Below, piece after piece: positions 1-7,476 of a stretch of 30,202 nucleotides of DNA (positions are counted from its first letter, which is position 1; each line of letters opens with the position of its first letter). A model generated the notes under the pieces. It saw only the letters and a program-made list of their open reading frames with translations. It did no database searches and was not told the origin of the DNA. Position numbers and translations under genes: made by a program. The DNA comes from Bacteroidales bacterium UBA1176 (GTDB taxonomy: Bacteria > Bacteroidota > Bacteroidia > Bacteroidales > WCHB1-69). The stretch is taken from contig DBYW01000041.1 in the NCBI GenBank assembly GCA_002311645.1, positions 1-30,202 on the forward strand, in the 5' to 3' direction.

Positions 1-2681
1 CAGAGGGCGTTCTCGACGGTGGCGCCGTTGCGCAGCTCCACCTTGCCCTGGGTGACCGCGGACTGGTTCAGGTTGCGGTGCCCCTCCACGAATATGCCCT
101 GCCACATCTCGCCCGTGCAGGCGCTGGTCAGCGTGCCCCCGTCCACAACGAGCTTGCCGCCGGGACGCACGATGATGCGGGCAGATGGGGCGCAGTGAAG
201 GGTGTCGGTAACAATCATCGTTTTTCCACTGTCCACGCTAAACGAACCACCAAGCATCATTGTGGTGTTGACAAATAAAGTATCCGCCACTTTGCTTACG
301 GTGTCCATTGCAGGCAAGTCGTTCTGAAAAACGTGTATAGGATAACGGGCCAGTTGCTTGCGATGTTTTAATGTTGACACTTCCGCACTTACCCATCCAT
401 TTCCTGTGGCCATGGGCACAACTGTCACTTCATAGGGATTGCTGCCTATTAAAAGTCTGATGCTGTCGCTGCACAACCATGTAACTGTAGCGACAGAGTC
501 ATGCGGCAGATGAAGCGTATAGGTGGGACGCGAGCAAAACAGGACTTCCCGAGGTCCTTGGATGTATGTCTCAACCTCGTTTAGCATATAATCAACGAGT
601 TGTTGGTTGAATGTCACATGATACATATTACTATCCATTACTCCAGCATAACTATCGAAAGGAATTAATCCTTCTGCCACCAAATCTCGAGAGGATATGT
701 TTGTACAATAGTTCATATTACCACTAATATCCAAAGTGCTGGTTATGGGCATAAAACAATGTGTTTGTTGATTGGTTGTCACAGCAGTCAAATCACCCAA
801 AAGTGTAATATTTTTTATTGCCCTATCAACTTGGTCATAAGTATCGTATGTTCCCCCTGGAGCAACATCAGGACTTGAAATTACAGAATTAATGGGAGCA
901 TATTTTTTTACAATGGGTATGTAGATTGGAAAAGTTCGACCGATGACCGCACTTACTCGTAAAACCATATTCGAAATTGCATCCGCAACATTATTCATTT
1001 GTAAATTCAAGAAAATATAGGGAAGAGGTAAACCTGTCAATGGGTTAATAATTAGATTTAAAGGGGCTATAATTGTTCCATTATAGGAAACACCACCAGC
1101 AATACCATTTGCTATATTATTAAAACTGCCGTTTGAAACAGCTATTTTACGTGTTTTAGCAGGATATCCATTAGTATTACTATTTAAATGTGACAAACTA
1201 TAATAATACAAATAATGCGTAAAAAGAGCTAAAAAATTGGCGTGAGAGATTAACATTTGTTTTGCGGCAGGACAACATAGGGTCTTATTCCATATATTCG
1301 AAATGCTTGTTATCCCTAATTCTTCTGCAAAGTATTCTATTAAATATTGTGCACCCATTGCAATATTGGCACCCTGATGAGGGGAATCGAAAGATATCCA
1401 TAACCGAGTATTGTGTTTTCCATAATTTGTATTTGCGTTAGGATATTGTTCCATGTAAGTCAAAGCATAACGAGCAATTTGACCTCCCATACTTGGGCCA
1501 ACAATAACGATTTGTTCATCGCTATTGCTTTGAGACAGCAGGGCGTTTAGACGGTTTAACACTTCTATGCAAACCATAGCATTACGTTCAATATATGTAC
1601 CTCCGTCTGGGAAATCAAGCATTACAATATCATAATCCATATTTAATAATTGCAAACAGAGATTGAGACGTTGATTGTAATTATCAGTATAAAACATCAA
1701 ATCCCACAGAGATTTCTTTCCATCTTCATAACATGTGTCAAATTGTCTGTTGTTTTGAGGGTCAAAACCGTCAATAATAAGTATAGGTTTTCTCAATTTT
1801 TTGTCTGAATTTGCATAATATATCCTAACATTTCCCTTTGCTGTTGAGAACACACCTCCCTCGTAAGGATTTTCAGGTGTAATTACAGCTTCAATAGCAT
1901 TATTTTCAACAAAATCTTCAAAATAAGGATATACTGCATTTCTTTCATCTCTTAATTGTGATTTGATTTCAATTTTAGCATAAGCATAATATATCGTACT
2001 ATCTCTCATTACTGCTTTGAATCGAAGAACCTTAATTCCATCATAAGCATAGCTAACATCGATCTTCTTGTTTTGTTTGATGAGCTGATATCCCAATTCG
2101 TCATCAAAATCAATATATAGACTCAAAATCGGATTACTTGTATTGTCAAAATACAAAGTGTTGTTGACAAAATAAGTAAGCTTGTTTGTGTTTACAATTT
2201 GTGTCAAAGGAGACGCGACAAACAAAGAGTTTGTTTTATATAAGGAGGCAGAAATTGAAAGATTCTCTCGAAGTATACTATCCGCATCATAATACAATTT
2301 TTGCGGCAATATTGCTGTGTCAAATGTGTTTATATTGAAATGAAGCAAAGCAATTTGTATAATGTTTGTAGCCTTTTCAGCAATTTTTTTCAAACTATCT
2401 TGAGGTATTAACGTTATGGTCGAATTGAATGTGGCATAATATAATTCACGATAAGCTCTGAGAAAATGAGAATAATTGCTTGTATCAGGTGCAGCTATTT
2501 GGGAATTAAAGTTTGTTAAGTTCCCAAAAGGAAGTACACGCTCGTACAAAATGCCACTAGTCGCATCTGCTCTGCTTATATGAAAGAACACACTATCAAA
2601 GGCTTGTGTGTATGTTTGAGCTTTGACAGATACTGACAATATAGTTAATGCAACTAACAGAATGTTTTTCTTTTGATTCAT
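1..2681 (-). CDS. Large exported alpha/beta hydrolase with C-terminal surface-protein module (3' end off the window)
   Basis: An open frame of 893 codons runs from ATG at 2681 to the left edge without a stop, so the C-terminus is missing. Residues 1-22 form a signal peptide (MNQKKNILLVALTILS, cleavage near VKA-Q). A hydrolase domain lies at about residues 270-560, with the nucleophile elbow G-P-S-M-G (Ser397) and a following SFDSPHQGAN segment typical of Bacteroidota lipase/esterase-like proteins. From about residue 820 the sequence changes to a GC-rich module (RPGGKLVVDGGTL, then EMWQGIFVEG) like the beta-solenoid parts of T9SS cargo. It starts 7 bases after the stop of the upstream gene, so it is the last gene of a three-gene operon. 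The substrate is unknown. A T9SS sorting domain beyond the edge is inferred, not seen. Confidence 0.85.
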   Translation of the reverse strand, partial: MNQKKNILLVALTILSVSVKAQTYTQAFDSVFFHISRADATSGILYERVLPFGNLTNFNSQIAAPDTSNYSHFLRAYRELYYATFNSTITLIPQDSLKKIAEKATNIIQIALLHFNINTFDTAILPQKLYYDADSILRENLSISASLYKTNSLFVASPLTQIVNTNKLTYFVNNTLYFDNTSNPILSLYIDFDDELGYQLIKQNKKIDVSYAYDGIKVLRFKAVMRDSTIYYAYAKIEIKSQLRDERNAVYPYFEDFVENNAIEAVITPENPYEGGVFSTAKGNVRIYYANSDKKLRKPILIIDGFDPQNNRQFDTCYEDGKKSLWDLMFYTDNYNQRLNLCLQLLNMDYDIVMLDFPDGGTYIERNAMVCIEVLNRLNALLSQSNSDEQIVIVGPSMGGQIARYALTYMEQYPNANTNYGKHNTRLWISFDSPHQGANIAMGAQYLIEYFAEELGITSISNIWNKTLCCPAAKQMLISHANFLALFTHYLYYYSLSHLNSNTNGYPAKTRKIAVSNGSFNNIANGIAGGVSYNGTIIAPLNLIINPLTGLPLPYIFLNLQMNNVADAISNMVLRVSAVIGRTFPIYIPIVKKYAPINSVISSPDVAPGGTYDTYDQVDRAIKNITLLGDLTAVTTNQQTHCFMPITSTLDISGNMNYCTNISSRDLVAEGLIPFDSYAGVMDSNMYHVTFNQQLVDYMLNEVETYIQGPREVLFCSRPTYTLHLPHDSVATVTWLCSDSIRLLIGSNPYEVTVVPMATGNGWVSAEVSTLKHRKQLARYPIHVFQNDLPAMDTVSKVADTLFVNTTMMLGGSFSVDSGKTMIVTDTLHCAPSARIIVRPGGKLVVDGGTLTSACTGEMWQGIFVEGHRNLNQSAVTQGKVELRNGATVENAL

Positions 2682-2688
2682 CTTTGTA

Positions 2689-3423
2689 TTATTTGAATTG
2701 ACAAAATCTGACAGCAAAATTTATTGAGATGTCATATCCGTGATACGGGTATTGTTCAGGAGGATTCAGATAGAATGCTAAAGCGAAAAAAGATCGCAAA
2801 GAATAGTCGCGCGGCGGTCTTGCTTTCTCTGATTTCAGCAATAATCCGTAGCCAGGTCTGATGTCTATTTGAAAGGATATTTTTTTTTCTTTTAACAGAA
2901 ATTCAAACCCGAAGAAAGGATATGTCCCGATTTTCCACAGGTGCGGTCGTAGAAGAGACACCCCCCCCGATACACCTCCGCCTATCATATAGTAATAGGT
3001 AGCACCCTGTTTTTCTGAAAATTTGTGTTGAAACAGGAAATTCTGAGAAATTTCATTTATGAATATTGCAAAACCGTTAGACAATGACGTGTAGTTGATA
3101 AAATAGTTTCCCATAAAATCAGTCTGAAACACACAATTTTTCGAGATACTGTATTTTATGGAAGGACCACCTCCCAAAAAACAATAATTCAGTCCTACAC
3201 TGAAATTATACAGTTCTGCACTGTCAGTTCTCCGGAGAGACAAGACTGGACTTGCGTTTTTCTCTCTTGTCGGAGGCACGATATTCAACACACCGTTGGG
3301 GGTGGAATCAATGGCATACTTGTCCAGGTTGTACACAAACACGCTGTCTTGTCCGTGGCAAATCGACAAACAAGACAACAACAAACCAACGAAAAATGAT
3401 TTATAAAAGCATTCCATTGCCAT
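2689..3423 (-). CDS. Exported protein, probable outer-membrane beta-barrel
   Basis: A 244-residue protein with a clear signal peptide (hydrophobic residues 10-22, cleavage near CHG-Q). The mature part is rich in aromatic residues in alternating short strands (YYYMIGGG, FFGFEFLL, FALAFYLN) and ends with a hydrophobic strand finishing in aromatic/basic residues (INFAVRFCQFK), which fits an outer-membrane barrel of about 8-10 strands. I do not recognise a named family. The start could be the ATG at 3423 or the one two codons later. It lies 13 bases after the stop of the 401-aa gene and 7 bases before the hydrolase, so the three are probably co-transcribed. A role as membrane partner of its exported neighbours is only inference from the operon. 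Confidence 0.75.
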   Translation of the reverse strand: MAMECFYKSFFVGLLLSCLSICHGQDSVFVYNLDKYAIDSTPNGVLNIVPPTREKNASPVLSLRRTDSAELYNFSVGLNYCFLGGGPSIKYSISKNCVFQTDFMGNYFINYTSLSNGFAIFINEISQNFLFQHKFSEKQGATYYYMIGGGVSGGVSLLRPHLWKIGTYPFFGFEFLLKEKKISFQIDIRPGYGLLLKSEKARPPRDYSLRSFFALAFYLNPPEQYPYHGYDISINFAVRFCQFK

Positions 3424-3436
3424 TGCGTTTTATTCA

Positions 3437-4642
3437 TTAACGTACAATATTCAAATGTATATAAGGCGGCGCTTCATCCCATCCGTAACCACCATCATCT
3501 GATGCGTGCCCCTTTTGCAAGATAAACACATTTGGGAAAACCGCACGCCGCAACAATAAAATCCGACTCATCAGGAAAGTGCCATCTTGAGAATATACTT
3601 CCAGTTGGCCTTGACACTCTGGACAATAAATGTCATTATCAGAAGGGAATTGAGTTATTCTATATTTGTAAAGACCGGGCGATAACGGCCATACCCGCGC
3701 AAGTCGTTCACATCCATCTGGAGAGGGTCTTATTAAGCCATTCTCAAATGTAAAATTATTCACATACATTGGCATTTCGGTAACCGGACAGCTTGGGTTG
3801 GGATACACATAGAAGGTGCTGTCTTCAAAATCGATGTATCTCCATATCAGATGGTTGGGATTGTAGTCATCCAGAAAGGCTTCCTTGTATGGGAGAGGTA
3901 TTGCCACAAGCCTGTACTTCAGACTATTCTCGTTCCAAAAAAGAGTGTCGGGATTGTTTTCAAAGAATCGCCAATATATGCCTTCTATCTCTCTGGCAAC
4001 AAAAAGGCCGCTCCGTACAGAATCGATGACATGACTGAACAGTGTTAATCGTATGCTTAATTTATCGCCGATGTTGACATTCTGTTGCGTCTGCACCCCC
4101 TTTCCCTCTTGCGGGATGCTGACGGAGGCGCCTATTCTTATGGCATTGTTGGCTTTCGAGGAGGCGAGGTTTACGATCTTGGCATACACGCTCTGTCCGT
4201 GCGATGTCGCACGCAGGATGTGGAGGCCGCGGCCCGACAGGGAGACCTCTACCGTGTGCGCGCCCCGCTCCAACAAAACGGTGCTTGCCGCCTTCAGCCT
4301 TCCCTGCACATCGAAAAGCTGCAGCAGGACATCACCATCGTGGTCGGTGGTCAGCGTCACGTTTGCCTTGCCCTCACACGGGTTGGGGTGGCAGGATGAC
4401 AGGGAGAATCTCGCCGCGTCGTGTTCCGCCACACCCGTCAGATCGCAGTTGTGCAGCAGGGAGTCCTCCAACGTGAAGGTCGTGCCCTGCGTCTGGTTCT
4501 CCACGGTGATGGGGAAAATGCCATTATAGGGATAGCCTAACAGGGTGGGCTGGACAAACAGTGTGAAGCAGCTGTCGGCCTGCCCAAAGGCGACAGCCTG
4601 CACCGCAAGCAACAGAAAGGTCAAAAATATTGTCTTTTTCAT
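3437..4642 (-). CDS. Exported protein with an internal T9SS type-A-like domain
   Basis: A 401-residue protein. Residues 1-20 are a signal peptide. Residues 78-159 read like a complete T9SS type-A sorting domain: FSLSSCHPNPCEG, then VLLQLFDVQGRL, GAHTVEVSLSGRGLHILRA and VYAKIVNL. In usual cargo this domain is the extreme C-terminus, but here about 240 residues follow. The DNA of the N-terminal half (about 4060-4640) is visibly richer in GC than the C-terminal half, so the gene looks like a join of two segments. The C-terminal part, with its own YPNPSCPV motif and CPEC pair, matches no family I know. It is the first gene of the operon and has a -7 box 20 bases before the start. Cell-surface location is likely and function unknown. 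Confidence 0.8.
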   Translation of the reverse strand: MKKTIFLTFLLLAVQAVAFGQADSCFTLFVQPTLLGYPYNGIFPITVENQTQGTTFTLEDSLLHNCDLTGVAEHDAARFSLSSCHPNPCEGKANVTLTTDHDGDVLLQLFDVQGRLKAASTVLLERGAHTVEVSLSGRGLHILRATSHGQSVYAKIVNLASSKANNAIRIGASVSIPQEGKGVQTQQNVNIGDKLSIRLTLFSHVIDSVRSGLFVAREIEGIYWRFFENNPDTLFWNENSLKYRLVAIPLPYKEAFLDDYNPNHLIWRYIDFEDSTFYVYPNPSCPVTEMPMYVNNFTFENGLIRPSPDGCERLARVWPLSPGLYKYRITQFPSDNDIYCPECQGQLEVYSQDGTFLMSRILLLRRAVFPNVFILQKGHASDDGGYGWDEAPPYIHLNIVR

Positions 4643-4661
4643 AACGATGTTTTTTTATGGG

Positions 4662-4670
4662 GCAAAGATA
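4662..4670 (-). promoter_or_regulatory. Bacteroidota -7 promoter box for the 401-aa gene operon
   Basis: On the minus strand this reads TATCTTTGC, an exact match to the Bacteroidota sigma-ABfr -7 consensus TAnnTTTG(C), 20 bases before the ATG at 4642. No convincing -33 TTG box was confirmed at the expected spacing. Confidence 0.65.
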
Positions 4671-4730
4671 AAGTTTTTTTCAAACATGCTACTGCCTTGG
4701 ATGTTAAAAATGTTTATGGTGAAAAAAATC

Positions 4731-4904
4731 TTACATCTTTACAAACTTCCTCACCACCACACCTTTCTCATTCCTGAAGCCGACCACATAGAGTCTGGGG
4801 GCGAGGTGCGACACGTTGAGACGGATGACAGGCTCATGGCACTCGCGCGTGAGCACCACTACGCCGGCGAGGACGGTGACAGTCAGGAGACCCTGCGGGT
4901 GTTT
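4731..4904 (-). pseudogene. Orphan T9SS type-A sorting-domain fragment, in frame after the preceding stop
   Basis: Directly after the TAA of the 314-aa gene, the same frame stays open for 57 codons and then stops at 4731-4733. The translation contains VTVLAGVVVL, then ECHEPVIRLNVSHLAP and LYVVGFRNEKGVVVRKFVKM, which is the normal ending of a type-A T9SS sorting domain. The piece is GC-rich compared with the gene before it, has no start of its own, and the preceding gene already ends in its own sorting-like domain. It is best explained as the 3' remnant of an older secreted-protein gene whose front was replaced. Translation by stop-codon readthrough cannot be excluded. Confidence 0.65.
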
Positions 4905-5849
4905 TTAATAATTTACAATTTTTTTTACAAAATCCCCGATTTTCACCACATAGCACCCTCTCTGTAACTGGATGAATTCTTTTGAATCTGACAGTGCTTT
5001 TCTGGCAATGAGTTGTCCTGACAAATTATATACCTCACAAACAACATTTTCATTAACTCCAGAGATATTAACACCTTGTCCCGTACAATATATTTGATAT
5101 TCAGGATTGGTGTACTCCTGCACAGGTGAAACACGGTGGATCTCAAGATGCCCACAAGCCTGGCCGTTATTGTCAACGACAGTAGCGCTGTCTGCGTTGA
5201 AAGATGCCTGCTCCGGCACTGTTATGTAACAATTGTCCAATGACAACTGCCCTATGTTCTTGAGGGCCCTTGGCGCATTAATGACCAAAGAACTTCCGTT
5301 TATACTAATTTCCGCATAACAACCGTGATCATTTTGATAATGTGAATTCATATATGTCCATATCCCGCAGGAATAGGGTGTGTTTATTTCCACATGGCTG
5401 TTTTCAGATATAACAACTCCGTTATTTCGATTCATCCAATCTCCGAGTCCCCAAAAAAAGATTCCTCCCCAAGAATCTTCATACGGAGATTCCAACAACA
5501 GGGATCCACCTCCCTTGATGTGGAAGACAGAATGAGATATCTCTATAGGTACCAAACCTGATATTTTGTTTTCTCCTATTAATACTATGGAAATGCTGTC
5601 CTCTTGGTTTATAACAATTCCTCCGGTAATCGGCGTGGACAAAGGCATTGTAATAGTTGCGTTTTGCATTGTAATGATACGTGTGCTTGATTGGTACTGG
5701 ATTATTCCACTAATGTACTCGCTTGTCACGAGGGTGTCTTGATTGAGGTCTATGCGGACGTTCCCAATCCAGACATCACAGTATGCTCGATTTGTTGAGA
5801 AAAGCAAACTTGCCAACAACAATGGCGCAAGAAAAAAAGATTGTTTCAT
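4905..5849 (-). CDS. Exported beta-strand-repeat protein with T9SS-like C-terminal domain
   Basis: A 314-residue protein from the ATG at 5849; an in-frame ATG three codons earlier (5858) is possible, but MKQSFFLAPLLLASLLF gives a standard signal peptide. The body (residues 25-235) is made of short strand-rich units with Ile/Val and Asn turns (ITMQNATITMP, SISIVLIGENKISG, AEISINGSSLVINAP), like a small beta-helix. The last 75 residues (VVCEVYNLSGQLIARKAL, then RGCYVVKIGDFVKKIVNY) have the shape of a type-A T9SS sorting domain. It is followed in frame by a second, orphan sorting-domain fragment. No enzymatic motif is visible. It is likely exported to or released at the cell surface. Confidence 0.75.
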   Translation of the reverse strand: MKQSFFLAPLLLASLLFSTNRAYCDVWIGNVRIDLNQDTLVTSEYISGIIQYQSSTRIITMQNATITMPLSTPITGGIVINQEDSISIVLIGENKISGLVPIEISHSVFHIKGGGSLLLESPYEDSWGGIFFWGLGDWMNRNNGVVISENSHVEINTPYSCGIWTYMNSHYQNDHGCYAEISINGSSLVINAPRALKNIGQLSLDNCYITVPEQASFNADSATVVDNNGQACGHLEIHRVSPVQEYTNPEYQIYCTGQGVNISGVNENVVCEVYNLSGQLIARKALSDSKEFIQLQRGCYVVKIGDFVKKIVNY

Positions 5850-5944
5850 AACTGTCATTTTATAATATTTGAATGTGTTTTAAAATCAAAACTTTAGATT
5901 CAAAGAGGTCGCTTGTACAAGAAAGGTACAATTAGAACATTTTT

Positions 5945-6215
5945 TTAATCATTCTCGTACGCCGGCAAGGTGCTGAAGAAGAGTCCGGTGAAGGTAAACT
6001 GCAGGGTGGTGGAGTCGCGATAGACCATCTGGCTGGGAATGTTCACATTGTCAATACTTTTCAGAATTATCCCTTTGAATCTTGTAATATCTTTTCTGCG
6101 TTTTTCTGCGAGTTTTGCGGGCGTTTTATTTTCCCGCAGACCACGCAGATTTCCGCAGATTATCACGCCATTTTTTTGCAAGACTATAAGGGATAATTCC
6201 GATACTTTTTTTCAT
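5945..6215 (-). pseudogene. Small ORF split by the MITE-like insertion
   Basis: A promoter-like box and an ATG followed by AAAAAAAGT (6215, MKKS) lie on one side of the 140-bp element, and an open frame ending at 5945 lies on the other. If the element and one copy of its 8-bp duplication are removed, the two sides join in frame as a 40-codon ORF (MKKSIDNVNIPSQMVY, ending in STLPAYEND). In the present sequence the ATG reads into a stop inside the element. The 3' part is GC-rich and may itself be the end of a longer lost surface-protein gene. The product family is not recognised. Confidence 0.5.
6062..6201. mobile_element. 140-bp MITE-like palindromic element with 8-bp target duplication
   Basis: Terminal inverted repeats begin CAGAATTATCCCTT on the left and CGGAATTATCCCTT on the right strand; 20 of the first 25 positions match. 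A second, inner inverted repeat pairs 6095-6121 with 6133-6159 (20 of 27) around a short loop, so the whole element folds into one long hairpin. It is flanked by a perfect 8-bp direct repeat ATACTTTT (6054-6061 and 6202-6209). There is no transposase inside, so it would need one in trans. Confidence 0.7.
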
Positions 6216-6257
6216 GGTGCTTTATTTGATTAATGATATTACGCTGTTTTTTTGCTG

Positions 6258-6266
6258 GCAAAAGTA
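6258..6266 (-). promoter_or_regulatory. -7 promoter box before the disrupted small ORF
   Basis: Minus strand TACTTTTGC matches TAnnTTTGC. It lies about 43 bases before the ATG at 6215, so the interrupted gene had its own promoter. Confidence 0.5.
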
Positions 6267-6282
6267 CTATATAATTATGATA

Positions 6283-6427
6283 TTTTATCCCTTCACACCA
6301 AAAATGTGAACTCTCTCGCCAAAAATGTGAACCCCCTAATAAGACCAATCTTTACTGAAGGGAATAAAAACATTGTTGATCAGCATGTTACAAAACATAC
6401 GCCTCAAGACAATGTGAAGGGATAAAA
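6283..6427. repeat. 145-bp inverted-repeat element with subterminal direct repeats
   Basis: A perfect 15-bp inverted repeat TTTTATCCCTTCACA (6283-6297 and, inverted, 6413-6427) bounds this stretch. Just inside the left end are two copies of CCAAAAATGTGAAC at 6298-6311 and 6319-6332, 21 bases apart, and a further degenerate copy of the end motif (TGAAGGGAATAAAAA) at about 6356-6370. The 9-mer TTATCCCTT is shared with the ends of the neighbouring 140-bp element. Repeated TGTGAAC motifs next to an end recall IS21-type termini, so this may be an end-to-end remnant of such an element. No target duplication was found. Confidence 0.45.
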
Positions 6428-6465
6428 AGGGGATTGCGTGAAGGATTAAGACAAAACACTGTTTA

Positions 6466-6749
6466 ATGTCACTGAAGTTTGGGGAGGAAGTGTTCGTCCG
6501 CATCACTACCACCGTGTTGGTGCCTTACCGGTCCATCGAGTCCTGCAAGGGGGACAGGGTGGTTCTGAAAAAGATGCCGTGGGAAGAAGCCCCCACAACA
6601 TTCCGGCTGGAGCCCAAAACCCAAGTACAGGTGTCGGAAAAGATAACGGCGTTTCTTCAGGAATCTCCGAGCTCAAAAAGCAAGGCCTCATCGAGCACAC
6701 CGGCAGCAAGAAGAGCGGCGGGTACAAGGCGGTCTCCACAAACGACTAA
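6466..6749 (+). pseudogene. Decayed 3' end of a winged-helix (AlbA_2/RecG-like) protein gene
   Basis: One frame gives VSEKITAFLQ, the usual start of a C-terminal winged helix. A different frame, entered near 6660, gives GISELKKQGLIEHTGSKKSG and ends at a stop at 6747-6749. Together they resemble the C-terminal HTH of AlbA_2/divergent-AAA ATP-binding proteins (helix 'ELKKxGLIxRxGSxKxGxW'), with a frameshift and a loss of about 20 residues in the middle. Just upstream GLREGLRQN-type codons fit the Gly-Leu-rich linkers of that family. The open frame continues into thiamine pyrophosphokinase only by chance. Confidence 0.5.
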
Positions 6750-6755
6750 AAACAC

Positions 6756-6764
6756 TATCTTTGC
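6756..6764 (+). promoter_or_regulatory. -7 promoter box for thiN
   Basis: TATCTTTGC, an exact TAnnTTTGC match, 22 bases before the ATG at 6787. It decides the start: the long N-terminal extension from 6466 would lie upstream of the promoter. Confidence 0.65.
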
Positions 6765-6786
6765 GGCCTCCAAAGAAAGTTCCTCT

Positions 6787-7431
6787 ATGCAAGCAGACCT
6801 GATGTCCTATAAGACCGTCATCGTAGCCAACGGCGCGTTCCCCGAGCGGGGCGAGGCTCTCGAATTGTTGCAACACGCCGAACATATCATCTGTTGCGAC
6901 GGCGCCATCGACAAGCTGGCCGCCCACGGTTTCTCCCCCACCGCCGTGGTCGGCGACTGCGATTCGATGCGACCCGAGAGCATGGAACGCTGGGCCGCCA
7001 TCCTCCATCCCGACCGCAGCGAGGAGTACAACGACCTTCAAAAGGCCCTGAAATATTGCCTGCGGGAGCACCTCGCGCCCGTGGCATTGGTGGGCTGCGA
7101 AGGCCTGCGCGAGGACCACTTCATCGCGAACCTCAGCATCTTGGCCACCTACGGTGAGATGCTACCTTTGGTGATGGTCACGCAGGAGGGGATTTTCAAC
7201 GTGCTCTACCAGACGGCCACCCTGCCCGCACACTGCGGGCAACAAGTTTCTGTGTTTTGCAAGGATCCGAACCTGCCTCTCACCTTCCACGGATTGAAAT
7301 ATCCCGTCAAGCACCGCATATTCCAGCATCTTTGGGAAGGCAGCCTCAACGAAGCCCTCGGCAGTGCCTTCACCATCGAGCTCCACGGCGAAGGCACTGT
7401 GCTCGTCTATCGCGCCAATCCCCGGGATTAG
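6787..7431 (+). CDS. thiN: Thiamine pyrophosphokinase
   Basis: A 214-residue protein that transfers pyrophosphate from ATP to thiamine to make thiamine diphosphate in the cytoplasm. Family marks in order: the N-terminal VIVANGAFP strand, CCDGAI at about residues 37-42, VVGDCDS (Asp pair that binds Mg-ATP; usually GDFDS) near residue 57-63, YNDLQKAL (usually TDLEKAL) near 80, and GCEGLREDH (usual GxxGGRxDH) near 102. The C-terminal beta domain ends with TVLVYRANPRD. The ATG at 6802 is an alternative. The frame is open back to 6466, but those codons belong to a decayed gene and lie before the promoter. It is a single-gene unit converging with the nucleoside phosphorylase gene. Confidence 0.85.
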   Translation: MQADLMSYKTVIVANGAFPERGEALELLQHAEHIICCDGAIDKLAAHGFSPTAVVGDCDSMRPESMERWAAILHPDRSEEYNDLQKALKYCLREHLAPVALVGCEGLREDHFIANLSILATYGEMLPLVMVTQEGIFNVLYQTATLPAHCGQQVSVFCKDPNLPLTFHGLKYPVKHRIFQHLWEGSLNEALGSAFTIELHGEGTVLVYRANPRD

Positions 7432-7476
7432 ACGTTTCAAAAACGAGGTGCAACCATTATTTCAGAAAAACAACTA

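Noticed and set aside
4053..4529. 158-aa plus-strand ORF opposite the 401-aa gene
   Set aside because: Shadow of the GC-rich T9SS-like module on the minus strand.
6466..7431. A 321-residue ORF taken as a single long thiamine pyrophosphokinase
   Set aside because: The first 107 codons are low in similarity to the family, lie before a good promoter box and include the remains of another gene. The enzyme fits from 6787.
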